From Bradyrhizobium sp. 138 (lineage in GTDB: Bacteria > Pseudomonadota > Alphaproteobacteria > Rhizobiales > Xanthobacteraceae), in contig NZ_JADPKT010000084.1 of assembly GCF_023074075.1 (NCBI RefSeq), positions 1 to 64,000 of the forward strand: a stretch of DNA of 64,000 nucleotides, given 5' to 3'. Shown here one piece after another: positions 7,859 to 16,353 of the stretch (positions are counted from its first letter, which is position 1; each line of letters opens with the position of its first letter). Both the position numbers and the translations under genes were made by a program. The notes under the pieces were generated by a model, which worked only from the letters and a program-made list of their open reading frames with translations, ran no database searches and had not been told where the DNA came from.

Positions 7859-8803
7859 ATGAGCGAGGCTTCAGCAGATGTTTCGGCAACGGTCGAATAC
7901 ACGATGGACAAATGGCGGATGGACCGCGTTCCCTGGGCCATGTGGGCGTGTGTCGCCGGCCTTGCGATCGCGCTCCACGCCGAGAGCCGCGGCCAGAATG
8001 GAGCGGTTTTGGCCGTCATCTATCTGGCTCTCCTTGGTCTGGCGTTCGCAGGCTATGCGGTGGCGACCCTGATCGGACGGTCCGGTCTGCCGCTGCTTCT
8101 GGAATTGTTGATCGGCCTCCTTGTTCTGATCGTCGTCTCCGGCGTGATCGGTGTGATCAGCGTGTTGGCCGGCGGACCAAGCGGCCGCTCCAGCTACGTC
8201 GGCGCCATGCGCAGTCTCTATTGGAGCCACCTCGTGAATCCATCGCCGAATGTATTCGGCTGGATGTTGCTCTATCTGGGTTTCGGATGGATCGTGCTTT
8301 CAGCTTACCGGCACTTCTATGCGGATCGGGCGGTCATCTCCATGTCCGCCGCGGGCATCCGATTTCACAGGCCCTGGCTCAAGGGTCTCTTCATTCCCTG
8401 GCAGGAGGTGCGCGGGGTGGGCTATCTCGTCGTTCCCGGTATCTCGGGGGTGCCGTTCGTCAGTCCATATGCTGCGGCCGTCACGGTCGGGCAGGATTGC
8501 TATGAGCAGCACATCGCCCCGAAACGCAGCTTCTTCGCGCCTCCCGGGGCCGAAGCGATGTTCCAGCCGAAGGGCGAGCTGATGCAGGTGGTGCTGAACG
8601 GCGCCGACATGACGGTCAAACCAGAGGACTTTCTCGAACCTGCCAATGCGCGCTGGAAGGCATTTCGGGATCAACCGGGGTCGTCATCCCAACGCGGCGG
8701 CACCGTGGTCTACGGGCGCTGGTCGATCGATGGCTCTCGGTGGCAGACCGTTCAGTTTCTTGCGCCGCTGGTCGGCCTGGCCGTGGTCATGCTGTATCGA
8801 TAG
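7859..8803 (+). CDS. Hypothetical membrane protein
   Basis: A 314-residue protein that I do not recognise. It has four hydrophobic segments in its N-terminal half (around WAMWACVAGLAIAL, LAVIYLALLGLAFAGYAV, LLLELLIGLLVLIVVSGVIGV and FGWMLLYLGFGWIVLSAY). A soluble middle region of about 150 residues follows, then one more segment at the C-terminus (FLAPLVGLAVVMLY). The middle region (AVISMSAAGIRFHRPWLKG, IPWQEVRGVGYL) resembles the PH-like fold of bacterial membrane proteins in which a strand pattern follows an I-x-W-x-x-V motif, but this is only a suggestion. ATG 7859 is preceded by CGAGGG; an upstream start at 7832 is possible. Confidence 0.65.
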   Translation: MSEASADVSATVEYTMDKWRMDRVPWAMWACVAGLAIALHAESRGQNGAVLAVIYLALLGLAFAGYAVATLIGRSGLPLLLELLIGLLVLIVVSGVIGVISVLAGGPSGRSSYVGAMRSLYWSHLVNPSPNVFGWMLLYLGFGWIVLSAYRHFYADRAVISMSAAGIRFHRPWLKGLFIPWQEVRGVGYLVVPGISGVPFVSPYAAAVTVGQDCYEQHIAPKRSFFAPPGAEAMFQPKGELMQVVLNGADMTVKPEDFLEPANARWKAFRDQPGSSSQRGGTVVYGRWSIDGSRWQTVQFLAPLVGLAVVMLYR

Positions 8804-8815
8804 AGACGATCCTGC

Positions 8816-9181
8816 TCACCGTCCGATTTGCTTCGGGTCATAGAAGAAGCGCTCCTCGATGATCTCATTGTCTCGCCAGGTCTGCCACGCGATCTCCTCC
8901 AGCGTCCGCGTTACGCCCTCGGCGTTGGTGAAGGAGAATTTCCAGCGGCTGGCGACGATGTCACCATCAATCAGGCTCGGCCCGATGCGCACGGCCTTGA
9001 CTTCCTTGGTCGCCGCCAGCACGCCGCGTTCCTTGGCGATGAGCTTGTCGCGCCCCACCGTCGGCTCGGCATTGTTCTCATAGGTCGCCGCATCGGACGT
9101 GTAGAATTGCTCGATTGCGCCAATGAAATCTCCGGCCTCCAGCCGCTTGGCAAAAGCTTCGACGATGTCACGGCTCGGCAT
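8816..9181 (-). CDS. SnoaL/NTF2-like protein
   Basis: A 121-residue protein with the small cone-fold pattern of the SnoaL/NTF2 superfamily: IVEAFAKRLEAGDFIGAIEQFYTSD at the N-terminus and a beta-rich C-terminal half (IVASRWKFSF, EEIAWQTWRDNEIIEERFFYD). Members are polyketide cyclases, ketosteroid isomerase-like enzymes or ligand-binding proteins, so the function is open. ATG 9181 is chosen over 9193 because GAGGTG lies six bases before it. It is divergent from a TetR gene, with a double operator between them, and is probably the repressed target. Confidence 0.8.
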   Translation of the reverse strand: MPSRDIVEAFAKRLEAGDFIGAIEQFYTSDAATYENNAEPTVGRDKLIAKERGVLAATKEVKAVRIGPSLIDGDIVASRWKFSFTNAEGVTRTLEEIAWQTWRDNEIIEERFFYDPKQIGR

Positions 9182-9196
9182 GGCGCACCTCATAAA

Positions 9197-9234
9197 ACCG
9201 ACTGATGGTCGGTAATTACCGACCGATGGTCGAA
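9197..9234. promoter_or_regulatory. Double TetR-type operator between divergent genes
   Basis: Two copies of a 17-base dyad lie 21 bases apart: ACCGACTGATGGTCGGT (9197-9213) and ACCGACCGATGGTCGAA (9218-9234). Their inner halves join as an 18-base perfect palindrome GGTCGGTAATTACCGACC (9207-9224). Direct spacing of two helical turns fits two repressor dimers bound side by side. The site overlaps the SnoaL-like gene leader and lies 44 bases before the TetR start, so it can control both. Confidence 0.75.
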
Positions 9235-9277
9235 AAGTCAAATGGCGGCCTGCGCACGATTGGATTAGACGAGACCC

Positions 9278-9868
9278 ATGGCGAAGCAGGCGGAGCGGCG
9301 GGCGGCGACATCGGAGGCGATCCTGACGGCGGCACGTCGCCTGTTCGGGACGCAAGGCTTTGCCGCCACCACCATGGACGAGATCGCGGAGGCAGCCCGC
9401 ATCGCCAAGGGCGCGGTCTATCACCACTTCAAGACCAAGGAGGCGGTGTTCGAAGCCGTGTTCGACCAGGTCTCGCGCGACCTCGTCGTGGAGATCGATG
9501 GCGCAGCGCGCACCGAAAAGGACGTGCTCGCCGCGATGGTCGCCGGCACCCAGCATTATTTTGCCGCGACCGCGAAGGGACCGACCGGCCAGATCATTTT
9601 GCGCGACGGCCCGGCCGTGCTCGGATGGGAGCGCTGGCGGGAGATCGACGCAAAGCACTTTGGCGGCAAGCTGCCGCGCGCGCTGGCAGCGGCGATGGAG
9701 GCCGGTCTCATCGCAAAGCAGCCGGTCGAGCCGTTGGCGCGACTGCTGCTCGGCGCGGTGACTGAGGCCGCCGTCGCCTGCGCAGGTCGGGCCGACATCG
9801 CAAGAGCGGGTGCGGAATATGCCCGTGCGTTCAAGTCGCTGGTCGAGGCGCTGCGCGTCAGGGCATGA
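9278..9868 (+). CDS. TetR/AcrR-family transcriptional regulator
   Basis: A 196-residue regulator. The N-terminal helix-turn-helix is clear: AILTAARRLFGTQGFAATTMDEIAEAARIAKGAVYHHFKTKEAVF, split here by residues 14-58 as the standard TetR_N pattern. The C-terminal two thirds are helical and variable and form the ligand-binding and dimer domain. It is divergent from the SnoaL-like gene and a two-copy dyad operator lies between them, so autorepression and repression of that neighbour are likely. The inducer is unknown. Confidence 0.9.
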   Translation: MAKQAERRAATSEAILTAARRLFGTQGFAATTMDEIAEAARIAKGAVYHHFKTKEAVFEAVFDQVSRDLVVEIDGAARTEKDVLAAMVAGTQHYFAATAKGPTGQIILRDGPAVLGWERWREIDAKHFGGKLPRALAAAMEAGLIAKQPVEPLARLLLGAVTEAAVACAGRADIARAGAEYARAFKSLVEALRVRA

Positions 9869-9921
9869 TCGTGCTACTGACGAACCGGAAACGCCACACC
9901 AATTAAGAAGAACAGCAGCGC

Positions 9922-11547
9922 ATGAACGCAACTTCCTCCCTCACGCCGTCCGATCCCGAATTCGACTACATCATCGTCGGCGCCGGCTCTGCCGGCTGTG
10001 TGCTGGCCAACCGGTTGTCCGCGAATGGTAAGCACAGCGTCCTGCTGCTCGAGGCCGGCCCGAAGGATTCCAACATCTGGATCCACGTGCCGCTCGGCTA
10101 CGGCAAGCTGTTCAAGGAGAAGAGCGTCAACTGGATGTACCAGACCGAGCCGGAGCCCGAGCTGAAGGGCCGCCAGGTGTTCCAGCCGCGCGGCAAGACG
10201 CTGGGCGGCTCGAGCTCGATCAACGGTCTGCTCTATGTCCGCGGCCAGCATGAGGATTACGACCGCTGGCGCCAGCTCGGCAACACCGGCTGGGGCTATG
10301 ACGACGTGCTGCCCTATTTCAAGAAGGCGGAAAACCAGTCGCGCGGTGCCGATCAATATCATGGCACGGGCGGGCCGTTGCCGGTCTCCAACATGATCGT
10401 GACCGACCCGCTGTCGAAAGCTTTCATCGACGCCGCGGTCGAGACGGGTCTGCCGTACAATCCTGATTTCAACGGTGCGACGCAAGAAGGCGTCGGCCTG
10501 TTCCAGACCACCACACGCAACGGCCGCCGCGCTTCGACCTCGGCGGCCTATCTCGGCCCGGCAAAGGGCCGCGGCAATCTCAAGATCGAAACTTCAGCGC
10601 TCGGCCAGCGCGTGCTGTTCGAGGGCCGCCGCGCCGTCGGCGTCGAATATCGGCAAGGCGCGGATCTGCGCCGCGCCCGCGCGCGCAAGGAGATCGTGCT
10701 GTCGAGCGGAGCCTACAACTCGCCGCAGCTGCTGCAGCTGTCCGGCGTCGGTCCCGCCGATCTGCTGCGTCAGCACGGTATCGACGTCGTGCTGGACGCG
10801 CCGGGCGTCGGCCACGATCTCCAGGACCACATGCAGGTCCGCATCGTCATGCGCTGCTCGCAGCAGGTCACGCTCAACGACACGATCAACCATCCGCTCC
10901 GCCGCACCATGGCCGGCGCACGCTATGCGCTGTTCCGGAAGGGCTGGCTGACCATCGCGGCCGGCACCGCGGGCGCGTTCTTCAAGACCAGCCCGCGCCT
11001 GGCCTCGCCCGACATCCAGGTGCACTTTCTGCCGTTCTCGACCGACAAGATGGGCGAGAAGCTGCACGATTTTTCCGGCTTCACTGCGTCGGTTTGCCAG
11101 CTCCGCCCCGAAAGCCGCGGTTCCCTGCGCATCAAGAGCGCCGACCCGACCGTGCCGCCGGAAATCCGCATCAACTACATGTCGACCGAGACCGACCGCA
11201 GCACCAACGTCGAGGGCATCAAGATCCTGCGCAAGATCCTGAATGCGCCCGCGATGAAGCCGTTCGTGGTCAGTGAGTACGACCCCGGCGCGAAGGTATC
11301 CACGGATGCCGAGATATTGGATTATTGCCGCGAGCGCGGCAGCACCATCTACCATCCGACCTCGACCTGTCGTATGGGCAATGATGCGCTCGCGGTGGTT
11401 GACCAGCGGCTGAAGGTGCGGGGGCTCGACGGCCTTCGGGTCGTCGACGGCTCGGTCATGCCGGATCTCGTCTCGGGGAACACCAACGCGCCGATCATCA
11501 TGATCGCCGAAAAGGCCTCCGACATGATATTGGAGGATGCGCGTTAA
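9922..11547 (+). CDS. GMC-family FAD oxidoreductase (choline/alcohol dehydrogenase-like)
   Basis: A flavoprotein alcohol oxidoreductase of 541 residues, the usual length of BetA-like enzymes. The N-terminal FAD-binding motif is YIIVGAGSAGCVLANRL. The GMC signature 1 follows (GKTLGGSSSINGLLYVRG, around residues 90-107), then signature 2 (LSSGAYNSPQLLQLSGVG), and a C-terminal block with the catalytic His/Asn region (STIYHPTSTCRMG; LVSGNTNAPIIMIAEKASDMI). The substrate cannot be named; choline, polyethylene glycol and other alcohols are used by relatives. It ends 23 bases before the hemC-like gene, so co-transcription is possible. Confidence 0.9.
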   Translation: MNATSSLTPSDPEFDYIIVGAGSAGCVLANRLSANGKHSVLLLEAGPKDSNIWIHVPLGYGKLFKEKSVNWMYQTEPEPELKGRQVFQPRGKTLGGSSSINGLLYVRGQHEDYDRWRQLGNTGWGYDDVLPYFKKAENQSRGADQYHGTGGPLPVSNMIVTDPLSKAFIDAAVETGLPYNPDFNGATQEGVGLFQTTTRNGRRASTSAAYLGPAKGRGNLKIETSALGQRVLFEGRRAVGVEYRQGADLRRARARKEIVLSSGAYNSPQLLQLSGVGPADLLRQHGIDVVLDAPGVGHDLQDHMQVRIVMRCSQQVTLNDTINHPLRRTMAGARYALFRKGWLTIAAGTAGAFFKTSPRLASPDIQVHFLPFSTDKMGEKLHDFSGFTASVCQLRPESRGSLRIKSADPTVPPEIRINYMSTETDRSTNVEGIKILRKILNAPAMKPFVVSEYDPGAKVSTDAEILDYCRERGSTIYHPTSTCRMGNDALAVVDQRLKVRGLDGLRVVDGSVMPDLVSGNTNAPIIMIAEKASDMILEDAR

Positions 11548-11570
11548 TTCGCGATCGAAAGGGCAACGAC

Positions 11571-12551
11571 TTGGCTACGCGACTGAAGATCGGCACCCGC
11601 AAGAGCGCGATGGCGCTGGCACAGACGGAAGAGATCGCGCGCCGCCTGACCGCCGCGGTGCCCGGTCTCGACGTCGAGATCGTCAAGTTCGACACCACGG
11701 GAGATCTCGATCAGACCAGCAAGCTGCTGCCTCATGGCGGCAAGGGTGGCGCCTTCGTGGCGCAGATCCGCGCGGCCGTGCTATCGGGCGAATTGCAGGC
11801 GGCGATGCATTCGCTGAAGGACATGCCCGGCAACGAGGACACACCGGGCCTCGTCATCGGCGCCACGCTGTCGCGCGATCCGCCTGGTGATGCGCTCGTG
11901 CTGCGGGACGGCGTAACACTGGAGGCGCTGCGCCAGTCCCGCGGCAAAGGCTTCAAGATCGGCACCAATGCGGTGCGCCGGGCGGCCTATGCGCGACGGT
12001 TGTTCCCGGAGGTGGAGGTGATCCATTTCCGTGGGGCCGCCGACACCAGGGTGCGAAAGCTCGACAATGGTGAGAAGCAGCGGCTGCCCGACGGCGGCGC
12101 CGTCGGCCCGGCCGATGCGCTGATCATGGCGCGGTCGGGTCTCGACCGCGTCGGCCTCGCCGGTCGTATCGCGTACGAATTCACTGTAGCGGAGATGCTG
12201 CCCGCGGCGGGGCAGGGCATCGTGGCGGTCGAATGCGCAGCGCACGACTGGGAAACGCGAAAGATCCTGTCATCGATCGACGATCCCGCCGCGCATGCCA
12301 GCGCGGATGCCGAGCGCGAGGTCTTGTGGGTGCTGAACGGCCACTGCAATTCGCCGGTGGCGAGCTTCTCGACCATCGCGGGCGATCAGATGTCGCTCAC
12401 CGCGTCTGTGCTCGATCTTTCCGGCAACACCATCATCGAGGCCTCGCGCGCGGGTCCCGCCAATCGCCCGCGCGAGCTTGGCCGTGCGGTGGGACTGGAT
12501 CTGCTGGCTAAGGGTGCCGCCGAGATCATCGAGCGCAGCCGGCCACGCTGA
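11571..12551 (+). CDS. hemC: Hydroxymethylbilane synthase (porphobilinogen deaminase), divergent form
   Basis: Polymerises four porphobilinogen molecules to hydroxymethylbilane in tetrapyrrole synthesis. A TTG start at 11571 gives 326 residues beginning MATRLKIGTRKS. The family pattern is present: IGTRKSAMALAQT, HSLKDMP (80-86), GTNAVRRAA (131-139) and MLPAAGQG. The dipyrromethane-cofactor cysteine is probably Cys259 in NGHCNSP, where most enzymes have GGCxxP. There is an inserted stretch near 170-190 (QRLPDGGAVGPAD) before ALIMARSGL. It is not next to hemD. It may be a second, specialised copy rather than the main housekeeping gene. It converges on hemE. Confidence 0.85.
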   Translation: MATRLKIGTRKSAMALAQTEEIARRLTAAVPGLDVEIVKFDTTGDLDQTSKLLPHGGKGGAFVAQIRAAVLSGELQAAMHSLKDMPGNEDTPGLVIGATLSRDPPGDALVLRDGVTLEALRQSRGKGFKIGTNAVRRAAYARRLFPEVEVIHFRGAADTRVRKLDNGEKQRLPDGGAVGPADALIMARSGLDRVGLAGRIAYEFTVAEMLPAAGQGIVAVECAAHDWETRKILSSIDDPAAHASADAEREVLWVLNGHCNSPVASFSTIAGDQMSLTASVLDLSGNTIIEASRAGPANRPRELGRAVGLDLLAKGAAEIIERSRPR

Positions 12552-12694
12552 GCCTTCTTGCGCGCCTGTTTTGCCCGACGCGTCAAAGGCGCGCCTGAGC
12601 CGCATCATGCCGGTCGAGCTTTTTCAATGGCTTGTCTACTGTGCATGGGGTTGTTTTCGCGTTTTTGTTTCCGCCCCTTTAGGAGCGGAGCGAA

Positions 12695-13729
12695 CTACCC
12701 CCGCACGCGCCTGATCATCTGCTCGACATGGGCAATCGGCGTTTCCGGCTGGATGCCGTGGCCGAGATTGAAGATGAAGCGCCCTTGCGCAAAATTGGCC
12801 AGCACGTTGTCGACCGCGCGGTCGAGCGCGGCGCCGCCCGTGATCAGCACCAGCGGATCGAGATTGCCCTGCACCGCGACCTTGCTCTGGACGCGCTCGC
12901 GGATGAAGGCCGGCTCCGCGGTCCAGTCGATGCTGACCGCATTGACGCCGGTCGCTTCGACGTAACCGGGTAGCTGTGCGCCGGCACCGCGCGGGAAGCC
13001 GATGATCTTGGCTTCCGGCACCTTGGCGCGCACGCCTTCGACGATGCGGCGCGTCGGCTCGACCGACCAGCGCGCGAATTCGGTGGGCGGCAGCACGCCG
13101 GCCCAGGTGTCGAAGATCTGCAAGGCATTGGCGCCTGCGGCGAGCTGCGCCAGCAGATATTCGATCGAGTTCTCGACCAGCACGTCGATGATTTCAGCGA
13201 ACGCCTCCGGATGCCGGTAGGCCATCATCCGTGCCGGCGCCTGGTCGGGCGTGCCCTGGCCAGCGACCATGTAGGTCGCTACCGTCCACGGCGCGCCGCA
13301 GAAGCCGATCAGCGCGACCTCAGGGTCCAGCGCGCTGCGCACAAGCTTGAGCGCCTCGAACACCGGCGCGAGTTTGCCGAAATCGGCGCGCGGTGCCAGC
13401 GTCGCGACCTTTGCGGGATCATCCAGCGGCTCCAGCCGTGGGCCCTCGCCGACCTCGAACCGGACCGAGCGTCCGAGCGCATAGGGGATCACCAGAATAT
13501 CCGAGAAGATGATCGCGGCATCGAAGCCGAACCTGCGGATCGGTTGCAACGTCACCTCCGCTGCAAGCTCCGCGTTGAAGCAGAGATCTAGGAAGCCGCC
13601 GGCCTTGGCGCGCACCTCGCGATATTCCGGCAAATAGCGGCCGGCCTGCCGCATCATCCACATGGGCGGGATGCTCTGGCGCTGGCCGGAGAGCACGTCG
13701 ATGAAGGGCATTTTTGCAGATTGGGGCAC
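12695..13729 (-). CDS. hemE: Uroporphyrinogen decarboxylase
   Basis: Decarboxylates the four acetate side chains of uroporphyrinogen III to give coproporphyrinogen III, a cytoplasmic step of heme synthesis. It is 344 residues, the normal length. Diagnostic motifs are PPMWMMRQAGRYLPEYRE near residue 20-37 (the conserved substrate-binding Arg pair) and the central GFCGAPWT block, followed by GFPRGAG and the C-terminal NLGHGI. The start ATG at 13729 is the only good one. It is convergent with the hemC-like gene; the 143-base gap has no clear terminator hairpin with a T-run, only T-rich patches near 12620-12675. Confidence 0.95.
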   Translation of the reverse strand: MPQSAKMPFIDVLSGQRQSIPPMWMMRQAGRYLPEYREVRAKAGGFLDLCFNAELAAEVTLQPIRRFGFDAAIIFSDILVIPYALGRSVRFEVGEGPRLEPLDDPAKVATLAPRADFGKLAPVFEALKLVRSALDPEVALIGFCGAPWTVATYMVAGQGTPDQAPARMMAYRHPEAFAEIIDVLVENSIEYLLAQLAAGANALQIFDTWAGVLPPTEFARWSVEPTRRIVEGVRAKVPEAKIIGFPRGAGAQLPGYVEATGVNAVSIDWTAEPAFIRERVQSKVAVQGNLDPLVLITGGAALDRAVDNVLANFAQGRFIFNLGHGIQPETPIAHVEQMIRRVRG

Positions 13730-13835
13730 GAACGGTCCTGAACGGGGTTATGGCTCCTGATACACCGCCTCGGCCCTCGGCGGAACAGGGGAACCAGCGC
13801 AACAGGGCCGCGTTGACCAGCCGATGGAGGACATC

Positions 13836-14051
13836 ATGGCTGAGACATTCAATCCCGCGCCGCATGACAAGCACGCCGACGATCTGCACGAAGCGCTCGC
13901 TGCCGACCGCCACGCAAAGCTCGACGCCGGGCTGAAAGACACTTTCCCAGCGTCCGATCCGGTGAGCGCCACGCAGCCGACGCCGTCGAAGGCCGATGCG
14001 GATGCCGACAATCCCTCGCTTTGGGCCAAGGTTAAGGCCATTTTCAGCTAA
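13836..14051 (+). CDS. Small hypothetical protein
   Basis: A 71-residue acidic, alanine-rich protein. It contains KHADDLHEALAADRHAKLDAGL and a TFPASDPVSATQP block, then a charged linker and a short hydrophobic end WAKVKAIF. The TFPASDP block is one I associate with small uncharacterised proteins of this group, with no assigned role. ATG 13836 is chosen because GGAGGAC ends a few bases before it; the upstream in-frame ATG at 13824 overlaps that ribosome-binding site. It is alone between hemE and a diguanylate cyclase gene. Confidence 0.7.
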   Translation: MAETFNPAPHDKHADDLHEALAADRHAKLDAGLKDTFPASDPVSATQPTPSKADADADNPSLWAKVKAIFS

Positions 14052-14223
14052 CGGAGGGCGACGCCGGATTCCGATCGGCTTGCTAATGTCCTGTTAGCGA
14101 TGCGCGGATCCTTGCGTCCGTACGACTACGGAAAACCGGCATATCGCGGCCTATTCCGGCGGGACTTTCAGAGTTCAATAACAGAAGCGGCAGAGGTTCC
14201 GAAACATCGGAGAACCCTGCCGC

Positions 14224-16128
14224 ATGCCCCTTGCGACCCAACGAACTGGATGGAGCCGTCTGCCGCTGCGTGCGGCGGCGTTCGTCGCGCTGACCTGCGC
14301 GACCATCCTCGGCGTCAGCGGCTGGCGCGAATGGGCCGCGCGCGATGCGGTGCTCAAGGGCGCCGAGACCGAGATGGCGAACGTCGCCCGCTCGCTCACC
14401 CAGCATGCCGAGGACAGCCTCGATCTCCTGGATTCCGGCCTCGTCGGCGTCGTCAGCCGGCTGGAGATGGACGGCGCCGGGCCTGCCACGATCGCAAAGC
14501 TGCGCACCCTGCAGGATGCACGCAAGAAGGCGATCGAGCGCATTCACGGCCTTGCCATCATCGACGACCAGGGCAACTGGCTGACCTCGCCGGGCACGAT
14601 CCGTTCGACCCTCACTGACGATGCCTTCTTCCGACATCACCAGCTCTCACCCAAGCGCGAGGCCCATGTCGGACGCCCCGTGAAGAGTCTGCTCGACGGC
14701 GAATGGGTCGTCACCCTGTCGCGCCGCTTCAACAAGCCGGACGGCAGCTTCGGCGGCGTCGTGCTCGCCACCATCAGCTCGAATTATCTTTCGCATTTCT
14801 ACGAGCAGTTCGAGATCGGCCGCAACAGCTCGGTGACGTTGACTCACGGCGATGGCCTCATCGTCGCCCGCAACCCCAACAACGAAAAGTTCGTCGGACA
14901 CAGCGTTGCCGACAAGCCGCTGTTCCGCGATGCCAGCCTGCAGCGGCCCGGCGGCGCCTATCATTTCAAGTCGCCGCTGGACGGTGCCGAGCGTGTCAGC
15001 TTCTTCAAGCGCAGCAGCCGCTACCCACTCCTCCTGCTCGCCACCGTCGACAAGGCCGAGCTGCTGGCGCCCTGGCGCGCCGCGGCAATCTCCCGCATGC
15101 TCTACGTGCTCGCGCTGGTGATGCTGATTGCGGTCATCGGTGCCGTGCTGGTACGGCAGTTGCAGCGGGGCCAGCGCATGGCCGCGGCCCTGATCGAGAA
15201 GGAGGCGCATTTCCGCCTGCTCGCGGAAGGCTCCAGCGACATGGTGACCAGTATCGGGCTCGACGAGCTGCTGCGCTATGTCTCGCCCTCGTCCGCGCGC
15301 GTCGTCGGCTGGCGCGCCAATCAGCTGATCGGCACGCCGGCACTGGCGGGCATCAATCCGGAGGATCTGCCGGAGGTCCAGGCGGTTGTCGACGCCATGA
15401 AGCGTGGCGAGAGGGAGGAGGCGCGCCTCACCTATCGCAACTCGCACCGGGAGAACGGCGAGGTCTGGCTCGAATCGACCATGCGGGTGACTCGCAAGGA
15501 CAATGGCCACGTCGACGGCGTGGTCGCGATCTCGCGTGACATCACCGAGCACAAGAAGCTGGAAACGAGGCTGGAGACGCTTGCGATCGAGGACAGCCTC
15601 ACCGGCCTTGCCAATCGCCGCCGCTTCGACGAGCGGCTGAAGGAGGAATGGGCGCGCGCCTATCGTGATCGCTCCAGCCTCGCCTTGCTGATGATCGATG
15701 TCGACCACTTCAAGGCCTACAACGACGAATACGGCCATCCCGCGGGCGACGCCTGCCTCCGCGTGGTGGCGCAGGTCATCGCGGCGGAGATGCAGCGCCC
15801 CGGCGATCTGGCGGCGCGCTATGGCGGCGAGGAGTTCGCCATGCTGTTGCCGAACACCGGTGCCGCAGGCTGCGCCCGGATCGGCGACCGGATCCGACGG
15901 GCGATCCGCGAGGCGGGTCTCGTCCATACCGCCAACCATGCGACCGGTTACGTCACCGCTTCGCTCGGAGGCGCGGCCTGCCGGCCGGTGCTGGAGCGCA
16001 CGGCAGGCGTGACCTCCCTCGTCGAGGCGGCCGACCAGGCGCTCTACGCCGCGAAGGAAGCCGGGCGCAACCGGTTGATGATGTCGGGCGAGGTGGCCGG
16101 TCTGATGCTCAAGGCGTCCGGCCAGTAA
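14224..16128 (+). CDS. Sensor diguanylate cyclase (periplasmic Cache-like, PAS, GGDEF)
   Basis: Membrane sensor that makes cyclic di-GMP. The 634-residue product has a first membrane segment (about 14-34), a periplasmic sensor region of Cache/CHASE-like type (41-282), a second membrane segment (about 288-311), a PAS domain (around 325-445) and a C-terminal GGDEF domain. The active site reads GGEEF (534-538), a functional variant. The inhibitory site RPGD (525-528) sits exactly five residues before it, so feedback inhibition should operate. No EAL domain follows, so this one is a synthase, unlike the GGDEF-EAL protein at 5.5 kb. Confidence 0.92.
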   Translation: MPLATQRTGWSRLPLRAAAFVALTCATILGVSGWREWAARDAVLKGAETEMANVARSLTQHAEDSLDLLDSGLVGVVSRLEMDGAGPATIAKLRTLQDARKKAIERIHGLAIIDDQGNWLTSPGTIRSTLTDDAFFRHHQLSPKREAHVGRPVKSLLDGEWVVTLSRRFNKPDGSFGGVVLATISSNYLSHFYEQFEIGRNSSVTLTHGDGLIVARNPNNEKFVGHSVADKPLFRDASLQRPGGAYHFKSPLDGAERVSFFKRSSRYPLLLLATVDKAELLAPWRAAAISRMLYVLALVMLIAVIGAVLVRQLQRGQRMAAALIEKEAHFRLLAEGSSDMVTSIGLDELLRYVSPSSARVVGWRANQLIGTPALAGINPEDLPEVQAVVDAMKRGEREEARLTYRNSHRENGEVWLESTMRVTRKDNGHVDGVVAISRDITEHKKLETRLETLAIEDSLTGLANRRRFDERLKEEWARAYRDRSSLALLMIDVDHFKAYNDEYGHPAGDACLRVVAQVIAAEMQRPGDLAARYGGEEFAMLLPNTGAAGCARIGDRIRRAIREAGLVHTANHATGYVTASLGGAACRPVLERTAGVTSLVEAADQALYAAKEAGRNRLMMSGEVAGLMLKASGQ

Positions 16129-16134
16129 GACGGC

Positions 16135-16353
16135 TCAATAATGCGGCGGAGGTTCGTTGGCAGGTCCAGGCGCATTCGCCTCGGCCTCCTGCAGCCGTTC
16201 GCCGAGTTCTGCGATCTTCCGCGTCAGCAGATCGATCTGCTTCCACTGCGCGGTGATGGTCTGGTTCAGCGTCTCGATCGTGTCGTCCTGATAGGCGAGG
16301 CGCGTCTCCAGCGTGTCGATGCGCTCGCTCAGCGTCTTGATCTCATTCGTCAC
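16135..16353 (-). CDS. slyX: SlyX family protein
   Basis: A 72-residue coiled-coil protein of the SlyX family, whose function is unknown. It begins with GTG at 16353. The heptad pattern is clear in IKTLSERIDTLETRLAYQDD and in TLNQTITAQWKQIDLLTRKI, and the conserved PPHY ending is present. Its start overlaps the 3' end of trhO by 11 bases, so the two are translationally coupled. It ends 6 bases from the convergent diguanylate cyclase gene. Confidence 0.88.
   Translation of the reverse strand: MTNEIKTLSERIDTLETRLAYQDDTIETLNQTITAQWKQIDLLTRKIAELGERLQEAEANAPGPANEPPPHY

Noticed and set aside
12552..12694. T-rich stretch between hemC-like gene and hemE considered as a terminator or small gene
   Set aside because: T-runs are present but no convincing stem precedes them and no frame with coding character is seen; it may be a dispersed repeat but only one copy is in the window.
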